A model generated the notes under the pieces. That model was given only the letters and a program-made list of their open reading frames with translations, had not been told where the DNA came from and made no database searches. A DNA stretch of 8,252 nucleotides from Ignavibacteriaceae bacterium (GTDB lineage Bacteria; Bacteroidota; Ignavibacteria; Ignavibacteriales; Ignavibacteriaceae). Position 1 is the first letter of the stretch; every line of letters starts with the position of its first letter. This document shows, one piece after another, positions 6,076 through 8,252 of this stretch. The position numbers and the translations under genes are program-made. The stretch lies in contig JACAFA010000196.1 in assembly GCA_013388525.1 (NCBI GenBank), positions 1 to 8,252 on the forward strand. The letters are read 5' to 3'.

Positions 6076-6502
6076 TAACTCTCTTCGTTTTCAATTTACA
6101 TAATTTGTTTTAAATTTTTATTAATATAAAATCTGAAAACAACGTAATGCACATTTCTGCTTGTTGCGGAAAAAATAGAGAGTAAAAAAAATCCACTTAT
6201 ATTTTTATGGCATCAGAAAATTAATGTATAATCTGATCAGCAAAAGAGACTACGATATTATATTTTCCGATATCGTCTTATAAGATGTCAGCAATCGTGT
6301 AGATTTGGTGAGATGATTCAAAAAAAATATACCCAGCATATTATTTCAATTATCTTTCTTTCAGAGTATGCAAATGTGGATAATAAATTAAGAGCTTAAA
6401 GTACTGCAGCGGATAATTATCTGACCAACCAATTGGGAGTCATATACAGATTAATGCTATCGATGTATTGATAACTATGAATTTCAATGAAAAAAGATCA
6501 GC
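6076..6502. other. AT-rich gene-poor stretch right of the small membrane gene
   Basis: No clear gene. One plus-strand frame is open from 6232 to a TAA at 6397 (possible ATG at 6313, after GGTGAG) and reads on for another 24 codons beyond that stop. This could be a decayed gene or chance. I saw no strong terminator for the small gene (+). For the PorV-like gene (-), only a weak GATC/GATC hairpin over its stop codon, followed by six T (complement of 6490-6495), is visible. Confidence 0.45.
6252..6276. repeat. Perfect 7-base inverted repeat
   Basis: ACGATAT (6252-6258) and ATATCGT (6270-6276) are separated by 11 bases. They are followed by the 10-base palindrome TCTTATAAGA starting at the last base of the second arm. 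There is no T-run, so it is not an ordinary terminator. It could be a protein site, part of a small RNA, or chance. Confidence 0.3.
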
Positions 6503-7549
6503 TTAGATCCCATCCCTCATAAATCTTGGCTCTTCTAAAGTTAAGATGAGAGAAATTCTGTGAGAGTCCGGTAATCTGTCAAGTTCTGATTGACTGAAGC
6601 GCGCAAAGGAATAATCAATATTTAGTTTTGGAAGTTTAATGCCTGCACCAGCCGTAAATTGTTTAACATCACTGTAACCACCACGGACATAAACGATATT
6701 TTTAATGTTCCATTCAAGACCTGCGTGAGCATCAAAGCTAACCGGTCCAACATTAAACTGCGAAGCGAATTGTCGGTTTTCAAAACGAATATCGAAGTCA
6801 ACTGCAGGCATAATATAACCGCCGAGAATCTCTGTTATTCTGTAAGCACTTCCAATTTTTAAAGTTGGTGAAATCAATTCGTTTGTTCCAGTACTCCAGG
6901 CTACAAGTGTTGTAGTTGCATCCTGAAGATTTCCGCCAACTGATAAATTTTCTACAGGCATCCAGTACGCACCAATATCGAAACCGATTCCTGTAGCACC
7001 AAACTCAGCAATATCCCGTCTGATAATTTTAATATTTGCACCCCAGTAAAAATCCTTCCATTGTCTTTTAGCAAAAGTTAAATAGAATGCCCAATCCTGA
7101 TTACTAAACTCTGTAATCCTTGAATAATCCAATCGTGCATACATATTATTAATATCTGTGATGAGCTGACCTGTTTGTCCGTCAATGAGAGCATTTCTTG
7201 TATCGGGAATTCCATCAACAGCAAGTCTCATAATACTTAGACCAAAACTCATATCTTCCTGAAAAGGAATTGCAACCGCTCCGTAATCATAATTAACAAG
7301 GTTGCCAAACTGTTCTGAATGCATAAGAGAAAGTTGAGGATAATTTATATTTGCTAATCCTGCAGGATTGTAATAGCCTGAAGTTACATCGTCTGCAATT
7401 CCAGTAAATGCACCACCCATTCCAAGAGGTCTTCCGCCGATGCCGATCGCCATAAATTCGCCGGCATATTTACCAAAGACTGTTTGTGCATTTAGAGATG
7501 TAAGTGAAACCAGGAAGGAGAATGAGATGAAGACTATTTTTTTCAGCAT
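6503..7549 (-). CDS. PorV/PorQ-family outer-membrane protein
   Basis: A 348-residue exported protein with a signal peptide (1-21, cleavage SLNA|Q22). It opens with the hallmark of the PorV/PorQ family: FMAIGIGGRPLGMGGAF (32-48), then TSGYYNPAGLA (56-66), resembling the NPA-type plug region of FadL-like barrels. The rest consists of alternating barrel strands ending in ISLILTLEEPRF. In T9SS, PorV is an outer-membrane shuttle that collects cargo from the SprA translocon and delivers it to the PorU sortase; PorQ-type members belong to the same surface complex. This lineage may carry many paralogs, so the exact role is uncertain. The start is well marked: GGGAG (7563-7559), then nine T, then ATG. 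A promoter-like site lies 54 bases upstream. No cargo or sortase gene is adjacent. Confidence 0.88.
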   Translation of the reverse strand: MLKKIVFISFSFLVSLTSLNAQTVFGKYAGEFMAIGIGGRPLGMGGAFTGIADDVTSGYYNPAGLANINYPQLSLMHSEQFGNLVNYDYGAVAIPFQEDMSFGLSIMRLAVDGIPDTRNALIDGQTGQLITDINNMYARLDYSRITEFSNQDWAFYLTFAKRQWKDFYWGANIKIIRRDIAEFGATGIGFDIGAYWMPVENLSVGGNLQDATTTLVAWSTGTNELISPTLKIGSAYRITEILGGYIMPAVDFDIRFENRQFASQFNVGPVSFDAHAGLEWNIKNIVYVRGGYSDVKQFTAGAGIKLPKLNIDYSFARFSQSELDRLPDSHRISLILTLEEPRFMRDGI

Positions 7550-7606
7550 AAAAAAAAACTCCCGAATGCATTAATTGTTTAATTCCTGACAAAAAGATGG
7601 TTAATG

Positions 7607-7663
7607 AAAATCATAAAGTCAAGGCTAATTTTATGCAAAAATATTGACCAGATAAAATCATAA
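7607..7663. repeat. Direct repeat in the PorV-like gene's upstream region
   Basis: AAAATCATAA occurs at 7607-7616 and again at 7654-7663, a perfect 10-base copy with starts 47 bases apart. One copy covers the probable -10 box. An imperfect inverted repeat (GGCT-ATTTTAT at 7623-7634 with ATAAAAT-AGCC at 7652-7666) overlaps the outer copy. It may be a regulator site or a duplicated -10, or chance in AT-rich DNA. Confidence 0.3.
7610..7639 (-). promoter_or_regulatory. Probable promoter of the PorV-like gene
   Basis: On the minus strand, TTTG (7639-7636) lies 20 bases before TATGAT (7615-7610), which continues as TATGATTT. As sigma-70: TTGCAT (7638-7633), 17 bases, TATGAT. The leader would be about 54 bases. 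The -10 sits in a 10-base direct repeat, TTATGATTTT (7616-7607 and 7663-7654). Confidence 0.45.
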
Positions 7664-7682
7664 GCCTGTTAAATATTTAAAA

Positions 7683-7919
7683 CTAATCGGGCTTACTAAC
7701 CGGAGCTTTTGTCTTTTTTACAATGGATTTCAAAAAGGTAAACATTGAGCCACCTGTCAACATCCCCAGGATATAAACACTAATTACCAATAGCGAGGTT
7801 GGAAGTGTTATGCTCATAGAAAGAAAGGTAACCGTTACGCTACCAATATTTTGAAATGTGAATATCAGGATAACAATCGTTAAAATAACCGCAAGTGAAA
7901 TGAAGAAATATCTTTTCAT
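7683..7919 (-). CDS. LapA-domain (DUF1049) two-helix membrane protein
   Basis: A 78-residue protein with two helices (about 5-22 and 40-62) and a basic cytoplasmic tail (KSIVKKTKAPVSK). The layout matches the LapA/DUF1049 family: FTFQN (20-24) at the end of helix 1, a short loop with VTVTFLSMSITLP (28-40), then a Gly-containing second helix (VYILGMLTGG). In E. coli LapA works with LapB in controlling LPS assembly; in other phyla the role is largely unknown. It is of normal length for the family. AGGA lies 7 bases before the ATG. It follows the next gene upstream by 51 bases on the same strand, so the two are probably cotranscribed. A 12-base AT palindrome (7669-7680) sits just past the stop but is not a convincing terminator. 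No lapB is visible. Confidence 0.75.
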   Translation of the reverse strand: MKRYFFISLAVILTIVILIFTFQNIGSVTVTFLSMSITLPTSLLVISVYILGMLTGGSMFTFLKSIVKKTKAPVSKPD

Positions 7920-7970
7920 AATTTAATCCTTATTTGACTTACCAAAAAAGTATGCGTTTAATAATTACCA

Positions 7971-8252
7971 TTACTTTAGTTTTTCCCTGAGAGTTTTCTC
8001 AAGCAAAATAATTGCTTCTTCTTTTGAAAGCTGATTCAAATCATCCACGATGGATGAAATTATTTCTTCTACCTGATCCATTTTTCTATTCAGAAAAGAA
8101 ATATTTTTTATTAATAGCTCCTTATCTTCAGTCTCCCAATAACCTCCCTCGTCAATTACTTCAAGGTTTGCGATATATTTATTCTTGAGATATTTCAACA
8201 GCTTAACTATTGCAATGTGAATTTCGGGTGGTGCAAACTGAGTTTTTATAAA
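7971..8252 (-). CDS. Unrecognised protein, C-terminal 93 residues
   Basis: The frame is open to the window edge; a TTG at 8198 could be taken as a start, but the frame reads on upstream as protein-like sequence (FAPPEIHIAIVKLLKYLKNKY), so the gene is 5'-partial. The visible part is hydrophilic and mainly helical, with a conserved-looking turn VIDEGGYWETEDKE followed by helices rich in Glu, Lys and Leu (LNRKMDQVEEIISSIV, KEEAIILLEKTLREKLK). It has no membrane segment and no motif I know. It ends 51 bases before the LapA-like gene and is probably in the same transcript. Function unknown. Confidence 0.7.
   Translation of the reverse strand, partial: FIKTQFAPPEIHIAIVKLLKYLKNKYIANLEVIDEGGYWETEDKELLIKNISFLNRKMDQVEEIISSIVDDLNQLSKEEAIILLEKTLREKLK

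Noticed and set aside
5302..6502. CRISPR array or insertion-sequence remnants in the AT-rich region
   Set aside because: I found no regularly spaced repeats, no terminal inverted repeats and no transposase-like reading frame.
6659..6862. 67-codon plus-strand frame inside the PorV-like gene
   Set aside because: Antisense shadow; the minus-strand protein is clearly real.

Overview
This AT-rich window (roughly one third G+C by eye) looks like a chromosomal segment of a diderm bacterium from the Bacteroidota/Chlorobiota/Ignavibacteriota side of the tree. The reasons are signal peptides ending in Ala|Gln, a PorV/PorQ-type outer-membrane protein, and promoters that fit both the Bacteroidetes pattern (TTTG, about 20 bases, TAnnTTTG) and a sigma-70 pattern. 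Several genes also carry Shine-Dalgarno sites, which fits Ignavibacteria-like lineages better than classical Bacteroidetes. The lineage is an inference; there is no rRNA or marker gene here.

Left part (1-2002): the C-terminal end of a serine esterase/peptidase of the alpha/beta-hydrolase fold (+), a tRNA-Ser(UGA) on the minus strand with a good promoter, a histidinol-phosphatase of the inositol-monophosphatase type (+), and, convergent with it, an unrecognised five-helix membrane protein (-).

Centre (2049-5301, minus strand): the most interesting part. A well-placed promoter drives a tight three-gene operon that ends at a strong intrinsic terminator. It encodes (A) a four-helix inner-membrane protein with TolQ/ExbB/MotA-like helices 3-4 and a long GldL-like cytoplasmic helical tail, (B) a periplasmic protein with one N-terminal helix and a GldM-like layout, and (C) a secreted outer-membrane beta-barrel protein. 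The order copies gldL-gldM-gldN of the type IX secretion system (T9SS), but the proteins are divergent and the third is a barrel. My working hypothesis is a divergent proton-driven, envelope-spanning motor, possibly the T9SS motor of this lineage.

Right-centre (5228-6502): about 1.3 kb of very AT-rich, gene-poor DNA around one convincing small gene for an 80-residue single-helix membrane protein (+).

Right part (6503-8252, all minus): a PorV/PorQ-family outer-membrane protein (in known T9SSs PorV carries cargo to the sortase), a LapA/DUF1049-type two-helix membrane protein, and the 3' part of an unrecognised gene that runs off the window. The PorV-like gene and the motor-like operon together give a T9SS flavour, though no cargo, sortase, GldK or SprA is present in the window.
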